64,000 nt of DNA from Mycobacterium gordonae (GCF_017086405.1 NZ_CP070973.1:2046001-2110000), one strand, 5' to 3'. Counted from the first letter of the stretch, positions 53,206-62,874 are shown. Program-made: numbers and translations. The notes: generated by a model not told the origin, from the sequence alone.

Positions 53206-53278
53206 CGGCGCTGTTCCTTCCGGTCAGAGGCCATCGAGGCCGCAGGCGGAACGGACTTCGCGACGTGCCTCGGCCGAC

Positions 53279-53542
53279 TCAGAATCCCATCTTCTGGCAC
53301 TTGACGTTTCGGTTCTGACAGTACATTCCGCTACCGGTCCATTCCTTGGGTCCGGGGCCGTTTTGAGAGGCGTCCCGGTCGCGTGGATCGAGGGTCAGCC
53401 CCGGGATGATGATGAGAAGATCGTCGATGATCTGAGGTACCGAGTCCTCGGGATCGGCTCGGGCGACGCCGGCGCTGCCAACCAGTGCAGTCAGCGCGAC
53501 CAGGGCAGCCGCGAGAGCTGATGCGATCCTGTGACGTGTCAT
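53279..53542 (-). CDS. Small secreted protein
   Basis: The 87-residue product has a Sec signal peptide (RIASALAAALVALTALVGSAGVARA, cleavage after ARA near residue 29) and a short mature part with two cysteines, CQNRNVKC, near the C-terminus. ATG 53542 has AGGGAGG about eight bases upstream. I recognise no family. It is divergent from the MspA-like porin gene, with 177 bases between. Confidence 0.8.
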   Translation of the reverse strand: MTRHRIASALAAALVALTALVGSAGVARADPEDSVPQIIDDLLIIIPGLTLDPRDRDASQNGPGPKEWTGSGMYCQNRNVKCQKMGF

Positions 53543-53719
53543 CGGTCGCCCTCCCTGCCGATCGGCGCGATCCACCGGCTAACGGGGAGTCTACTCGCCG
53601 CCCAGCTTGTCCAGCCTCCCGTGCCTGCGTCGCGAACCAGCCACAAACGTGCAACAACTCTGAAATGGCGCCTCGCGGCAAACCCGGCGAGTGCTGCCGC
53701 CGTGCCTAGCGTGTAGGCC

Positions 53720-54421
53720 GTGATGCCGATTTCCGCGGTCCTTCGCCGTGCTGCGGTCTTCGCTGTGTGCCTTGTGTTGTCGACTCCGGCGGTGCCGGGC
53801 AATGCCCAACCCGACGCCGAACCGGTGTCGGGCACGGCGTCGCCGGCCGATGGGTTGCTGCCGCCCGGCGCACCCGCTCGGATCACTACGCCCGATGGCT
53901 GGACACTAGCTCTGGGGGCGAAAGACGAGAAACAGGTACCCGTCGCGCCGTTGACCACCGCGGCGTCGTCGCGTGAATACCTCTCCAGCGGAGTGTTCGT
54001 CGCGTCGCTGGTGGGACCCGAAGCGGCGCACGGCATTTTGGAGGTTGGATTCGAAATCGGCTGCGGCATCGACATGAGCACTGCCAACGGCGTCACTATG
54101 GCCAACGGCGGCGGCATCGCGCCGTCTCTCGGCGCGGAGTTGCCGCTGGGGCCTGGCCAGCCGCCGGTACTGCTGCCGCTGATCACCGGCTCGTATAACG
54201 GGGTGGTCAGCGTCGGCCTCAAACCCGGGTTCGTGGTCGTGGTCCCGGTGGTCAGAAAAGAGTTCAAGGGCCCGAACCCCTGGATCATGATCAGCGACTT
54301 CCACATCAAGATCGACGGATGCGTCGGTCAGTCGTTCATCCGCTCGTATTCGACCCTGACCCGCATCACCGACGAATCCGACGTCGTGGTGTCCTACGTC
54401 GGCACGACCAAGGCCGTCTGA
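53720..54421 (+). CDS. MspA-like mycobacterial porin
   Basis: The 233-residue protein has a signal peptide (AVFAVCLVLSTPAVPGNA, about residues 12-29) and an MspA-family body: GWTLALGAKDEKQVPVAP, REYLSSGVFVASLVGPEAAHGILEVGFEIGCGID, then late strands GSYNGVVSVGLKPGFV and HIKIDGCVGQSFIRSYSTL. MspA forms octameric outer-membrane pores for nutrients. Unlike the classical MspA I remember, two cysteines (in EIGCGID and DGCVGQ) are present and could form a disulfide, so this is a divergent subfamily. Start may be GTG 53720 or ATG 53723. Confidence 0.85.
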   Translation: MMPISAVLRRAAVFAVCLVLSTPAVPGNAQPDAEPVSGTASPADGLLPPGAPARITTPDGWTLALGAKDEKQVPVAPLTTAASSREYLSSGVFVASLVGPEAAHGILEVGFEIGCGIDMSTANGVTMANGGGIAPSLGAELPLGPGQPPVLLPLITGSYNGVVSVGLKPGFVVVVPVVRKEFKGPNPWIMISDFHIKIDGCVGQSFIRSYSTLTRITDESDVVVSYVGTTKAV

Positions 54422-54430
54422 CTGCCGGCG

Positions 54431-55096
54431 TCAGCCCGTGAACGCCGGGCCGTCGAAGCGATCCTGGGTGACGAACTCCGCGACCGGCCGGCGGCGTAGT
54501 TTCGTCAGCTGGCGCTGCGGTCGGCCGAGCGGCACGAGTGCCGCGACCGCGTGCGTGTCCGGAATTCCCAACAGGTCGCGAATCGCGTCTTCGCGGGCAA
54601 TGGCCATCGTCGTGATGGTGCCGCCGTATCCCTCGCTGCGAGCGGCCAGCAGGATGCTCCACACCAGGGGATATACTGACGCGCCGCCGGCTAGACCGAC
54701 GCGGTCCAACCCCTGATCCAGGGCCGCCACCACGTTCAGGTCCACCGACACGACCAGCACGACCGGGGCGTTGATCGTCGGCGCGATGAACCTCTCGGGG
54801 ACTTCGGTCTGGTCGATGACGTCTTGTGACACCGCGCTGGGAAGCATGGCATTCCAAGGGTTTTCACCGGCCGTCAGCTGGGCGAAATAGCGGCGGGCGG
54901 CCGGTGCGCCGAGTTCTGCGAGCCGACGGCGAGTGTCGGGAGCACGCACCACCGTGATGTGCGCGCCTTGGCGGTTGCCGCCGCTTGGCGCGAATCGGGC
55001 ATTGTCGATGATGCGGTACAACACTTCATCGGGCACTGCGTCGTCGGTGAATTCCCGAGCGGCGAAAGTGCTTCGCATGACGTCATAGAGCTCCAT
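54431..55096 (-). CDS. Nitroreductase-family flavoprotein
   Basis: The 221-residue protein has the FMN-binding pattern VMRSTFAAREFTDDAVPDEVLYRIIDNARFAPSGGNRQ, and PLVWSILLAARSEGYGGTIT ... LLGIPDTHAVAALVPLGRP, which fits the nitroreductase family. It reduces nitro, quinone or related compounds with NAD(P)H. ATG 55096 lies inside the end of the Hsp70-like gene (14 bases overlap), so the two are coupled. Confidence 0.9.
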   Translation of the reverse strand: MELYDVMRSTFAAREFTDDAVPDEVLYRIIDNARFAPSGGNRQGAHITVVRAPDTRRRLAELGAPAARRYFAQLTAGENPWNAMLPSAVSQDVIDQTEVPERFIAPTINAPVVLVVSVDLNVVAALDQGLDRVGLAGGASVYPLVWSILLAARSEGYGGTITTMAIAREDAIRDLLGIPDTHAVAALVPLGRPQRQLTKLRRRPVAEFVTQDRFDGPAFTG

Positions 55097-56612
55097 GGCC
55101 CCGCCGTTCCAGCCGGAAAGTGCGTTGAATGCCAGTCGGCTGGGTGGTGAGGGTGACTTCCACCGCGCCCGTAGGCGCAACGGTGTAGATCTCTTCGACG
55201 TCGGGGCCTTCGGGCCACCGGCCCACCGGTTGGCGGCCCAGATCGTCGCGGTCGCGTAGGGCCGGGTCGAACGGGAACAGGACCGGATCATAGGGCGTGA
55301 CGTCGCCGTCGGGCCGCCCGTTGACCACGCGGCTGCACTCCACGAACCGGAAGTGCCCGATGTTGTGCGCCGCCCGATACTTACGGCTGACAACCAGCGG
55401 GGTGCGCCCGTCGGCAGGCAGGGCGGCGTCTTTGGGCACGATCGGGTCGAAGACTACGTCGGCGCCGGCGTGCGCCTCCCGGAACACTCCGAAATGCCGT
55501 GAAAAACGTTCGGATAGAACGAAACCCGACTCGGTATCGAGGAAGACGGCAAGTCCGATGGCCGTCGCGGCAAACGGGTGCGGGGAGCGCTTGACCCGCT
55601 TGTCGCCGAAGCTTGCGCGCAGCATGCGCGAGACGATGGGGAAGCTGCCCGCACCGCCCACCACGTAGATGCCCGCCACTTCCGACCACGGGACGTCCCT
55701 GCCGTCCCCGACCGGGTCGTGCAGGACGCGTGAAAGAAGCTCGGTGGTCTTATCGACGAGCGGCGCACAGGCCGCGTAGACATCGTCGATCGGACAGGAA
55801 AACGGTGGCCGGTCGACACCGTCGATCACCGTGAGGTCGACCAGGAAACGCCGTGTCTGCGGGCCGACCGCCTCTTTGCGGGTGGCACATTCCTCGACCA
55901 GGAGCTCATGGGGGGCGCCCCGCGGCGCCGGCAGCGCTGAGTCGGCCAGCACCAACTGTGCGATCGCCTCGTCGAAGTCGTCTCCGCCGAGGCGTTGGAT
56001 TCCCTCGCTGACCACGACTTCGTTGACGTGGCCGGCCATCTTCAACAGTGAGGCGTCGAAGGTGCCGCCGCCCAGGTCGTAGATCAGGACGTACTCGCGT
56101 TTGGCGGTGATCGTGGAGCGGTACCGGTGGGCGTATTCCAACCCGGCGGCGGACGGCTCGTTCAACAGTGCGACGACCTCGAAACCCGCCGCCGCGAAGG
56201 CATCGAGCGTCATAAAGCGTTGTGCGCTCGAGGAATTGGCCGGCACGCTGATCGCGGCCTGGACGGCTTCGCCGCTGACGGCGCCGGCGTTCGAGCGCAG
56301 GATCAGATCACTCTTGAGTTGCGCCAGGAATCCGGTGAGCAGGTCCGTCAACCGGTATTCGTGGCCGGCCAACCTCACCGTGGTCTGCGGGCCGGCGTCG
56401 TTGAGCAGACGTTTGAACGACCTGAGCACCTCCCAGCCGGGTTCGTGGCGGACGGTGGCGGCGTCCAAACCGAAGCGCAACTCACCTGCGGGGTTGGCCG
56501 CGATCACCGACGGCCACGCGTCCACACCGTCGTAGGCGACGACCGGGTAGTTGCCACGGTCGACGATCGCAGCGACGGTGTGAGTGGTGCCGAAGTCGAT
56601 GCCGACTCTCAT
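55083..56612 (-). CDS. Hsp70-like ATPase, non-canonical DnaK relative
   Basis: The 509-residue protein has the actin/Hsp70 ATPase motifs VGIDFGTTHTVAAIVDRG, LIYDLGGGTFDASLL and IYVVGGAGSFPIVSRML, followed by a short C-terminal part (about 370-509) that lacks the long helical lid of DnaK. It is not the housekeeping chaperone. ATG 56612 is preferred to TTG 56621. It is translationally coupled to a nitroreductase gene, a pairing that may point to maturation of a flavoprotein, but this is only inference. Confidence 0.88.
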   Translation of the reverse strand: MRVGIDFGTTHTVAAIVDRGNYPVVAYDGVDAWPSVIAANPAGELRFGLDAATVRHEPGWEVLRSFKRLLNDAGPQTTVRLAGHEYRLTDLLTGFLAQLKSDLILRSNAGAVSGEAVQAAISVPANSSSAQRFMTLDAFAAAGFEVVALLNEPSAAGLEYAHRYRSTITAKREYVLIYDLGGGTFDASLLKMAGHVNEVVVSEGIQRLGGDDFDEAIAQLVLADSALPAPRGAPHELLVEECATRKEAVGPQTRRFLVDLTVIDGVDRPPFSCPIDDVYAACAPLVDKTTELLSRVLHDPVGDGRDVPWSEVAGIYVVGGAGSFPIVSRMLRASFGDKRVKRSPHPFAATAIGLAVFLDTESGFVLSERFSRHFGVFREAHAGADVVFDPIVPKDAALPADGRTPLVVSRKYRAAHNIGHFRFVECSRVVNGRPDGDVTPYDPVLFPFDPALRDRDDLGRQPVGRWPEGPDVEEIYTVAPTGAVEVTLTTQPTGIQRTFRLERRGHGAL

Positions 56613-57207
56613 TCCGCACAATTCTAGGTCCCGGCAAGGCAGTTCGGCACCATCGCGTCACCTGCGCGCCGTGGCCGAGCTAGCGGCGCGGTGCGGACAT
56701 GTCGCTGGTCAGCCAATAGGCAAGTGTGTTCGGGAACGTCACTTTGCGACCTAAAACCCTAGTGGGACCGCGGGAGTGTTGACCGGCTGAACCCGACGCT
56801 GCCGATCCGGTTTTCAACCTGATCGTCGTCGGTAAGGTCGCGCTGACGTATAACGCCGGTATCGAGCAGCTGCCGGGTTTGCTTCCCTAGGCGGTGGCGA
56901 CCATCCAGTCGAACGACTCGGTTCAGGCGATCTGGCGCGGAGGAAGAAAACAAACCTGGCCATCTCGTTGGTCCGTAACGTAGGCAATTCAACGGTCAAT
57001 CTATGCCCGACGCACACTTGTGTTTTTCGGACGGGCTCGTAGGTCGCACCATGAATAAGCCGCCGAGCGCGCGCCCACCGCTCGGACACTTTTTCGCGGA
57101 TCCCGTATTTGGTGAGTTCGCTCGGATTTTCGCGAGATAGGGATGTGTCGTCATCGGGTTCCGTTGACCGGCGCTTTTCTCGAAAGCAAGGTCTGCGGAG
57201 GTTGTGT
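56613..57207. other. Mostly gene-free interval with an Mce relic
   Basis: These 595 bases between the Hsp70-like gene and the methyltransferase gene contain a short Mce-like fragment near 56801-56945; the remainder shows no recognised family. Confidence 0.5.
56801..56945 (+). pseudogene. Mce-family protein fragment
   Basis: The frame starting at 56801 reads ADPVFNLIVVGKVALTYNAG, IEQLPGLLP, a TAG at the expected Gln codon, then AVATIQSNDSV. This resembles the helical middle part of mycobacterial Mce proteins, where LTYN-G-EQ-L-LLPQ is common. No start, no other Mce segments and an in-frame stop show that it is a relic, perhaps left by deletion of an mce locus or moved by recombination. Confidence 0.45.
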
Positions 57208-58113
57208 CTACCGTGCGGTCCGCCGAAATTTCACACCCCGCGTCCGAATGCCTCGGGCGCGCGGGCCGGAATGCGACGGCTCCGCCGCGGACGCGAGAAA
57301 TTCATCAAGGTAGGAGAAATGCTTGAGGTTCAGCAAGCGTTCACGGTCGGCGACCAAATCTGAGTAGTCGAGCGCCTCGACCTCGGCAGCGGAGTAGGAC
57401 AATCGCGATTCCGGTTTTCCCTTCCGTAGGACCCCGACGCCGAAATCGCAGTTCAGCACCGCGACGCGCAAGTCGTCACGCGTGCTACGCAGATGGACGA
57501 TCGCCTTCCATACGTCGCCGCTCCAAAGCCACTGCCACCAGCGGGCATGCGCCCGAAAGTCGCTGTGGCTCTCCGCGGGGCGACCGATGTGCTCGTATAC
57601 CGGGTTGCAATCGTGCAGGATGATGACGCCGTCCTCGCGGAGGTAGCGCAGAGTGTTCTCGACGTCCCGCACGACCTGCGGGTAGGTGTGCAGCCCGTCG
57701 ATGAGCGCGACGTCCAGTTGCCGTTGTGTCAAGAACGCCTTCTCGTTTTCGAAGAACGCGTCGCTGGACATCTCGAAGTAGTGTGTCGCGCGCGCTTTCT
57801 CGGCGGCCAGCCGACGCGAACGCGCAGAAAGTTTGAACTCGGGGTCCACGGCAATCTTCTCGTCGGCCCAAATGCGTCGGAGAGCGTATCCGCGACACAC
57901 CCCGATTTCCAGGTAGACAGGATTCTGGCGCGCGTTCAGCGCTTGCTTCACGGCTTTAATTCGGGTGAATTCATCTCCGACGTACCAGCCGTGCCATGGT
58001 TTCCCGACGCCCTGGGGACGTATCGCGTTGAGCCTTGCCTGGATTGACACGTGACGGAACTTTACAATGTGGCGGCCCGGCAGGGCAGGAGGCAAATTTT
58101 CTACCTTCGCCAT
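57208..58113 (-). CDS. Class I SAM-dependent methyltransferase (Methyltransf_24-like)
   Basis: The 301-residue protein has SAM motif I as VYLEIGVCRGYALRRIW with the acidic end of the next strand (IAVDPEF), and the DVALIDGLHTYPQVVRDVENTLRYLREDGVIILHDCNP region in successive blocks, typical of the Methyltransf_24 family acting on sugars or small molecules. ATG 58113 gives MAKVENLPPALPGRHIVKF; a weak ribosome site leaves the start uncertain. It follows cstA by 47 bases on the same strand. Confidence 0.8.
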   Translation of the reverse strand: MAKVENLPPALPGRHIVKFRHVSIQARLNAIRPQGVGKPWHGWYVGDEFTRIKAVKQALNARQNPVYLEIGVCRGYALRRIWADEKIAVDPEFKLSARSRRLAAEKARATHYFEMSSDAFFENEKAFLTQRQLDVALIDGLHTYPQVVRDVENTLRYLREDGVIILHDCNPVYEHIGRPAESHSDFRAHARWWQWLWSGDVWKAIVHLRSTRDDLRVAVLNCDFGVGVLRKGKPESRLSYSAAEVEALDYSDLVADRERLLNLKHFSYLDEFLASAAEPSHSGPRARGIRTRGVKFRRTAR

Positions 58114-58160
58114 GCGTGCACAACGCACGTGCTTCGAACTCTCTGCATCGCCGGTCCTGA

Positions 58161-60392
58161 CTAGCTGGGGCGCGGAGTCGGAACTCCATCCCATTGACGC
58201 TGCACGTCGCGTTCGGCTGCGGTGGGAATCAATCCCGACGGGGCGAACCGCCGGGAGTTGACCTGGTCGTCTTCGCTCAACGGCCCCCCGGAACCCCGAA
58301 TCGCCTTGACTGAAGCCAGGATTCCCGCAACGACCACCACGATGACGACAGTTGCGAACGCGATCGACAGAGTGCCCTGGATGAAGGCGTTGCGGATGAC
58401 GTCGTCGATCTGGGCGGCGTCGGTCGCCGAACCGAACGCGGTCTTGCCGGCCTGCTTGGCCGCCAAGTACTGGCCATACTGGGTCCAGTAGCCGACTTTG
58501 GGGTCCGCGGAAAAGATCTTCTGCCAGGATGCCGTCAATGTGACGGCCAGGTCCCACAACAGCGGAAAGCCCGGGATCCACGCCCATTTCGCGTGGCCGC
58601 TCTTGATGACGATCACCGTGATGACGGTCAGCGCTATCCCCGCGAGTAGCTGGTTGGCGATTCCGAACAAGGGATACAGCGAGTTGACGCCACCCAACGG
58701 GTCGGTCACCCCGAGCAGTAGGGTGCCGCCCCACGCGGCGACCACCACCAGGCTGCACAGCCACGCGCCCGGGCGCCAGCTGGGATTGCGGAACTTGCGC
58801 AGCGGAGCGCCCAGGTTTCCGAGTGCGTCGGACACCATGAATCGCGCGACCCTGGTACCGGCGTCGACGGTGGTCAGGATGAACAGCGCCTCGAACATGA
58901 TCGCGAAGTGGTACCAGAAGGCTTTCAGGCCCGTGCCGCCGAACACCCGATGCAGAATCTCCGACATGCCGAAGGCAAGGGTGGGGGCGCCGCCGGTACG
59001 CGAGACGATCGTCTTTTCGCCGACGCCGGCAGCGGCTTGGTTGATCTGCTCCGCGGTTGCCGGCGGGCCGCTCAGCCCGAGCCCGTTGACGTACCGCGCT
59101 GCGGTGGCAGCGGTGTTGTGAGTCTGCGGCGACGGCGCGTTGATCGCAAAGTACAAGTGCTGGTCGAGAATGGCCGCGGTCAGCAGTGCGATGACGGCGA
59201 CGAACGACTCGGTGATCATGCCGCCGTAGCCGATGAGGCGCATCTGCCCTTCCTTTTCGAGCAGCTTCGGCGTCGTGCCTGAGCAGACGAGCGAATGGAA
59301 GCCCGAAAGCGCACCACAGGCGATGGTGATGAAAAGAAACGGAAACAACGAGCCGGCGAACACCGGACCATCGCCGCTGACGGCGAACCGCGAGACCGGG
59401 GGTGCCTCGATGGCCGGGTGCGCCACACAGACGCCTACCGCCAGCAGGGTGATGGTGCCGACCTTCATGAAGGTCGACAGATAGTCGCGCGGCGCAAGCA
59501 GGAGCCACACCGGCAGCACCGATGCCGCCAGGCCGTAGCTGATGAGCAGCCAGGCCAGCGTGACCGGCGACAGGGTGAACCACCTCGCGCCCCAGGACGT
59601 TCCGGCGACCCAGTCACCGGAGATCACGGCGAGCAGGAGCAGGACCACCCCTATCGCCGACACCTCCGCTATTCGTCCGGGACGAAGGAACCGCAGATAG
59701 CAGCCCATGAACAGGGCGATCGGGATGGTCATGGCGATCGAGAAGACGCCCCACGGGCTCTGCGCCAGCGCGCGAACGATGATCAGCGCGAGCACCGCAA
59801 TCAGGATGGTGATGATGACCGGTACCCCCAGCAGCGCCGCCGCTCCGGCGATCGCACCGAGTTCGTCGCGGACCATCTGACCCAGTGACCGGCCGCGTCT
59901 GCGGGTGGAGATCCACAGCGTCAGGTAGTCCTGCACGCATCCGCCGAGCACGGCGCCGACGACGATCCAGATGCTGCTGGGCAGGTAACCCATCTGTGTC
60001 GCAAGCACCGGGCCGACGAGCGGACCGGCGCCCGCGATCGCGGCGAAATGGTGGCCGAACACCACCCGCCGGTCGGTCGGCAGGTAGTCAGTGCCGTCGT
60101 CGAGAATCTCCGCCGGTGTCGCGAGGTCGTCCCGCGGACGCACGATCTTCGCCTCGACCAGCGGGGCGTAGAACCGGAACGCAACGACGTAGGTGCAGAC
60201 CGCGGCGATCACGACCCAGACCGCGTTGACCGTCTCGCCGCGGACGAAGGCGACGATCGTCCATGCGGTCGCGCCGACAAGGGCGATGAGGCCGAAGACG
60301 ATCTTGTGTCCGAGGGTGATCGGCGAGCGATCGATGATCGCGACAGGTGGCAGGTCAGGTTCGGTGCGGATATAGCTGATGTCGCTGTTCAC
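58161..60392 (-). CDS. cstA: CstA-family peptide/pyruvate transporter
   Basis: The 743-residue membrane protein has 15 or more hydrophobic helices and the CstA motifs FGHHFAAIAGAGPLVGPVLA, LGGCVQDYLTLW and FFLFITIACGALSGFHSLVCSGTTPK-type segments. CstA and BtsT import peptides or pyruvate during carbon starvation. GTG 60392 (MNSDISYI) is chosen because a GGAAGGGAG site precedes it. In M. tuberculosis cstA also lies next to ligB (Rv3062-Rv3063), as here. Confidence 0.95.
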   Translation of the reverse strand: MNSDISYIRTEPDLPPVAIIDRSPITLGHKIVFGLIALVGATAWTIVAFVRGETVNAVWVVIAAVCTYVVAFRFYAPLVEAKIVRPRDDLATPAEILDDGTDYLPTDRRVVFGHHFAAIAGAGPLVGPVLATQMGYLPSSIWIVVGAVLGGCVQDYLTLWISTRRRGRSLGQMVRDELGAIAGAAALLGVPVIITILIAVLALIIVRALAQSPWGVFSIAMTIPIALFMGCYLRFLRPGRIAEVSAIGVVLLLLAVISGDWVAGTSWGARWFTLSPVTLAWLLISYGLAASVLPVWLLLAPRDYLSTFMKVGTITLLAVGVCVAHPAIEAPPVSRFAVSGDGPVFAGSLFPFLFITIACGALSGFHSLVCSGTTPKLLEKEGQMRLIGYGGMITESFVAVIALLTAAILDQHLYFAINAPSPQTHNTAATAARYVNGLGLSGPPATAEQINQAAAGVGEKTIVSRTGGAPTLAFGMSEILHRVFGGTGLKAFWYHFAIMFEALFILTTVDAGTRVARFMVSDALGNLGAPLRKFRNPSWRPGAWLCSLVVVAAWGGTLLLGVTDPLGGVNSLYPLFGIANQLLAGIALTVITVIVIKSGHAKWAWIPGFPLLWDLAVTLTASWQKIFSADPKVGYWTQYGQYLAAKQAGKTAFGSATDAAQIDDVIRNAFIQGTLSIAFATVVIVVVVAGILASVKAIRGSGGPLSEDDQVNSRRFAPSGLIPTAAERDVQRQWDGVPTPRPS

Positions 60393-60479
60393 GGGCTCCC
60401 TTCCAGCGTCCGATACGAAAATGAATCTACCGATGCCGCCCCTGGTGTGTCGCATCGTGGATTCGGGCTCGGCGCTGGA

Positions 60480-62033
60480 TCAGTACATGGCGCGTACCGC
60501 GTCGATGGTGTCCGCCTCGACGGGGCTCTTGTCCTCGCGGTAACGCACCACTCTGGCGAATCGCAGCGCCACGCCGCCGGGATAGCGCGAAGACCCCTGC
60601 ACCCCGTCCAGGGCGATCTCGACCACCTGCTCGGGTCGGACCCGCACGACGTAGCCGTCCGTGCCGTCGGTCGCCAACTCGGTGAACCGCTGCGTCTGCC
60701 ACTCCAGCAGGGCGTCCGTCATCCCCTTGAAGGTCTTGCCGACCATGACGAACCCGCCGGACTGCGGATCGCGTGCACCGAGATGGATGTTGGACAACTT
60801 GCCGCGGCGCCGCCCAGAGCCCCACTCCACGGCCAGCACCACCAGGTCCAGGGTGTGCACCGGTTTGATCTTCAACCAGCCCGCGCCGCGCCGGCCGGCC
60901 TGATACGGCGCGCCCGGCGCCTTGGCCATCACCCCTTCGTGGCCCGCGGCCAGCGTCGCGTCGAGAAAGGCGGCCGCGGTCGCCGGATCGGAGGTGGCCA
61001 GCCGGTCCACCCGGTGCTGCGCGGGCACCAGTTCGTCCAGCGCCGCGAGCCGCTCGGTGGTCGGCGCGTCCAGCAGATCGGTACCGTCCCGGTGCAGGAT
61101 GTCGAAGAAGAACATCGACAGGGGCTGCTTGTCGCGCGCCGCTGGGACGTCCACGGATCGTCCAAACCGGGACGCGGTCACCTGAAAGCGGTGCGGCCTG
61201 TTGTCCGGGCGCAGGGCGATCGCCTCGCCGTCGGCGATCAGGTCGGTCACCGGCAGGGCCAGCGTGGCTTCCACCACCTCGGGCAGCCGTGCGGTGACGT
61301 CGTCGAGGCTGCGGGTATAGACGGTGACGTCGTCGCCGCGGCGGTGGATCTGCACTCGCGCGCCGTCCAGCTTTGCTTCGAAAATCGTTGTGCCATCGTG
61401 GCGTTCGAGTGCGCCGCCGACGTCGGTCGCGGTCTGCGCCAACATCGGCCCGACCGGCCTTCCGACCTGCAACGTGAAGGCACCCAGCGAGCCGCCGCCG
61501 AGGGCGGCCGCGGCGACCGCCGGCAGGTCCCCGCCCAGCATTGCGGCCCGTTGCACCGCGGCGGCGGGAAGCCCGGCGGCCTTGGCCACGGCGTCGGTCA
61601 TGATCCCGATCAGGGCGCCCTGGCGCAGCTCGCCGCCGAGGAGGCGAACCAGGAACGTCTGCTCGGTTTCGGTGGCCGCGGCGAACAGACCGGTCAGCAG
61701 GCCGGCGCGGCGCGCTTGGGAACCCTTGCCCGCGACGGCGCCGATCTCGGTGAAGGTGGCATCCACCTGTCCGACGCTCAGCGCAGGACCAGATGCGGGC
61801 GGCGGCAGTGAGCGCAGCGCGGCATAGCCGACCCCGATCTGGCGTTGCCGCAGCTCGCCGGAAAGCCAGGAGACCGTGGTTGCGACCAGCTCGGGATCGT
61901 CGGCAGCACCGCGCAGCAATTCGGCGATGTGGGCGACTTTGGTCAGCCGCGAGGAGGTGGCGCCCACGGTGAGCGAAGTGCGTGCGACGTCGAGGAGGAG
62001 CACGGTTTCGAGCTTGGCATGACTCGGTGACAT
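60480..62033 (-). CDS. ligB: ATP-dependent DNA ligase LigB
   Basis: The 517-residue enzyme seals DNA nicks with ATP. The nucleotidyl-transfer motif [13 protein letters not shown] contains Lys221, followed by [42 protein letters not shown] and the OB-fold end. It is almost the same as remembered mycobacterial LigB (Rv3062), which starts where GTG 62003 lies, so a 507-residue form is possible. It is 88 bases from cstA. Confidence 0.95.
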   Translation of the reverse strand: MSPSHAKLETVLLLDVARTSLTVGATSSRLTKVAHIAELLRGAADDPELVATTVSWLSGELRQRQIGVGYAALRSLPPPASGPALSVGQVDATFTEIGAVAGKGSQARRAGLLTGLFAAATETEQTFLVRLLGGELRQGALIGIMTDAVAKAAGLPAAAVQRAAMLGGDLPAVAAAALGGGSLGAFTLQVGRPVGPMLAQTATDVGGALERHDGTTIFEAKLDGARVQIHRRGDDVTVYTRSLDDVTARLPEVVEATLALPVTDLIADGEAIALRPDNRPHRFQVTASRFGRSVDVPAARDKQPLSMFFFDILHRDGTDLLDAPTTERLAALDELVPAQHRVDRLATSDPATAAAFLDATLAAGHEGVMAKAPGAPYQAGRRGAGWLKIKPVHTLDLVVLAVEWGSGRRRGKLSNIHLGARDPQSGGFVMVGKTFKGMTDALLEWQTQRFTELATDGTDGYVVRVRPEQVVEIALDGVQGSSRYPGGVALRFARVVRYREDKSPVEADTIDAVRAMY

Positions 62034-62052
62034 GGTGCTCGGCCAGACGCGT

Positions 62053-62073
62053 TAACGTGACGGTCTGACGTTA
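62053..62073. promoter_or_regulatory. Inverted repeat TAACGT-N9-ACGTTA
   Basis: The repeat lies between the divergent ligB (20 bases from its ATG) and SDR (43 bases from its GTG) genes. It may be an operator for one or both. Confidence 0.4.
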
Positions 62074-62115
62074 CAAATTGCAGGGAATCTGACAACCCAG
62101 ATATTGGAGGTTCGG

Positions 62116-62874
62116 GTGGAGATCAGCGGGAAGAAAGTCGTCGTCATCGGCGGCGCCTCGGGAATGGGACGGGCCAGCGCCGAACTTCTGCACCAGCGTG
62201 GCGCCCGGGTCGCGGTGCTCGACCGGGAGAGTTCGGACGGCAAGGCGGTAGCCGACGGAATCGACGGCAAGTTCTATCCGGTCGACGTCACCGACTTCCC
62301 CGGCACCGAGCAGGCGCTGCAGGCGGCGGTCGACGATCTCGGTGGCCTGCACGTCACGGTGACCACCGCCGGCGGCGGGATCGCCAAGCGGACCATGACC
62401 AAGTCCGGCCCGCACGACCTCGAGTCGTTTCAATCCGTTATCGACCTGAACCTGATCGCCACCTTCAACATCAGCCGGCTGGCCGCCGCCCACATGGCCA
62501 AGAACGACCCGGAGGATGACGAGCGCGGCGTCATCATCAACACCGCGTCCATCGCGGCGTTCGAGGGCCAGATCGGGCAGGTCGCCTACACCGCAGCCAA
62601 GGCCGGTATCGCGGGCATGTGCCTGACCATGGCGCGCGACCTCGGGTCGTTGGGCATCCGGGTGTTGGCGATCGCGCCGAGCCTGTTCGCCACCGGGTTG
62701 ACCCAGGGCATCCCGGACGAATTCGCGGTGGCGCTGACGAAGGACGCCGCATTTCCCAAGCGGCTCGGCCGGCCCGAGGAGTACGCCAAATTGGTTGCGG
62801 CCATCGTGGACAACCCGATGCTCAACGGTCAGTGCCTGCGTCTTGACGCGGGGCAGCGGTTCGCGCCCAAGTAG
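62116..62874 (+). CDS. Short-chain dehydrogenase, HSD10/3-hydroxyacyl-CoA dehydrogenase type
   Basis: The 252-residue SDR has VVIGGASGMGRASAEL, TTAGGG, INTASIAAFEGQIGQVAYTAAKAG and the ending DNPMLNGQCLRLDAGQRFAPK, the same family as the SDR at 8505-9257. An Asp follows the second strand (VAVLDRESSD), so NAD is the likely cofactor. GTG 62116 has GGAGG five bases upstream. It is followed after 78 bases by an acyl-CoA dehydrogenase gene on the same strand, again pairing two beta-oxidation activities. Confidence 0.88.
   Translation: MEISGKKVVVIGGASGMGRASAELLHQRGARVAVLDRESSDGKAVADGIDGKFYPVDVTDFPGTEQALQAAVDDLGGLHVTVTTAGGGIAKRTMTKSGPHDLESFQSVIDLNLIATFNISRLAAAHMAKNDPEDDERGVIINTASIAAFEGQIGQVAYTAAKAGIAGMCLTMARDLGSLGIRVLAIAPSLFATGLTQGIPDEFAVALTKDAAFPKRLGRPEEYAKLVAAIVDNPMLNGQCLRLDAGQRFAPK

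Noticed and set aside
58161..59583. 791-codon frame joining the methyltransferase with sequence opposite/over cstA
   Set aside because: The methyltransferase domain begins near 58113; upstream residues are the out-of-frame reading of cstA and look like low-complexity Arg/Gly sequence.
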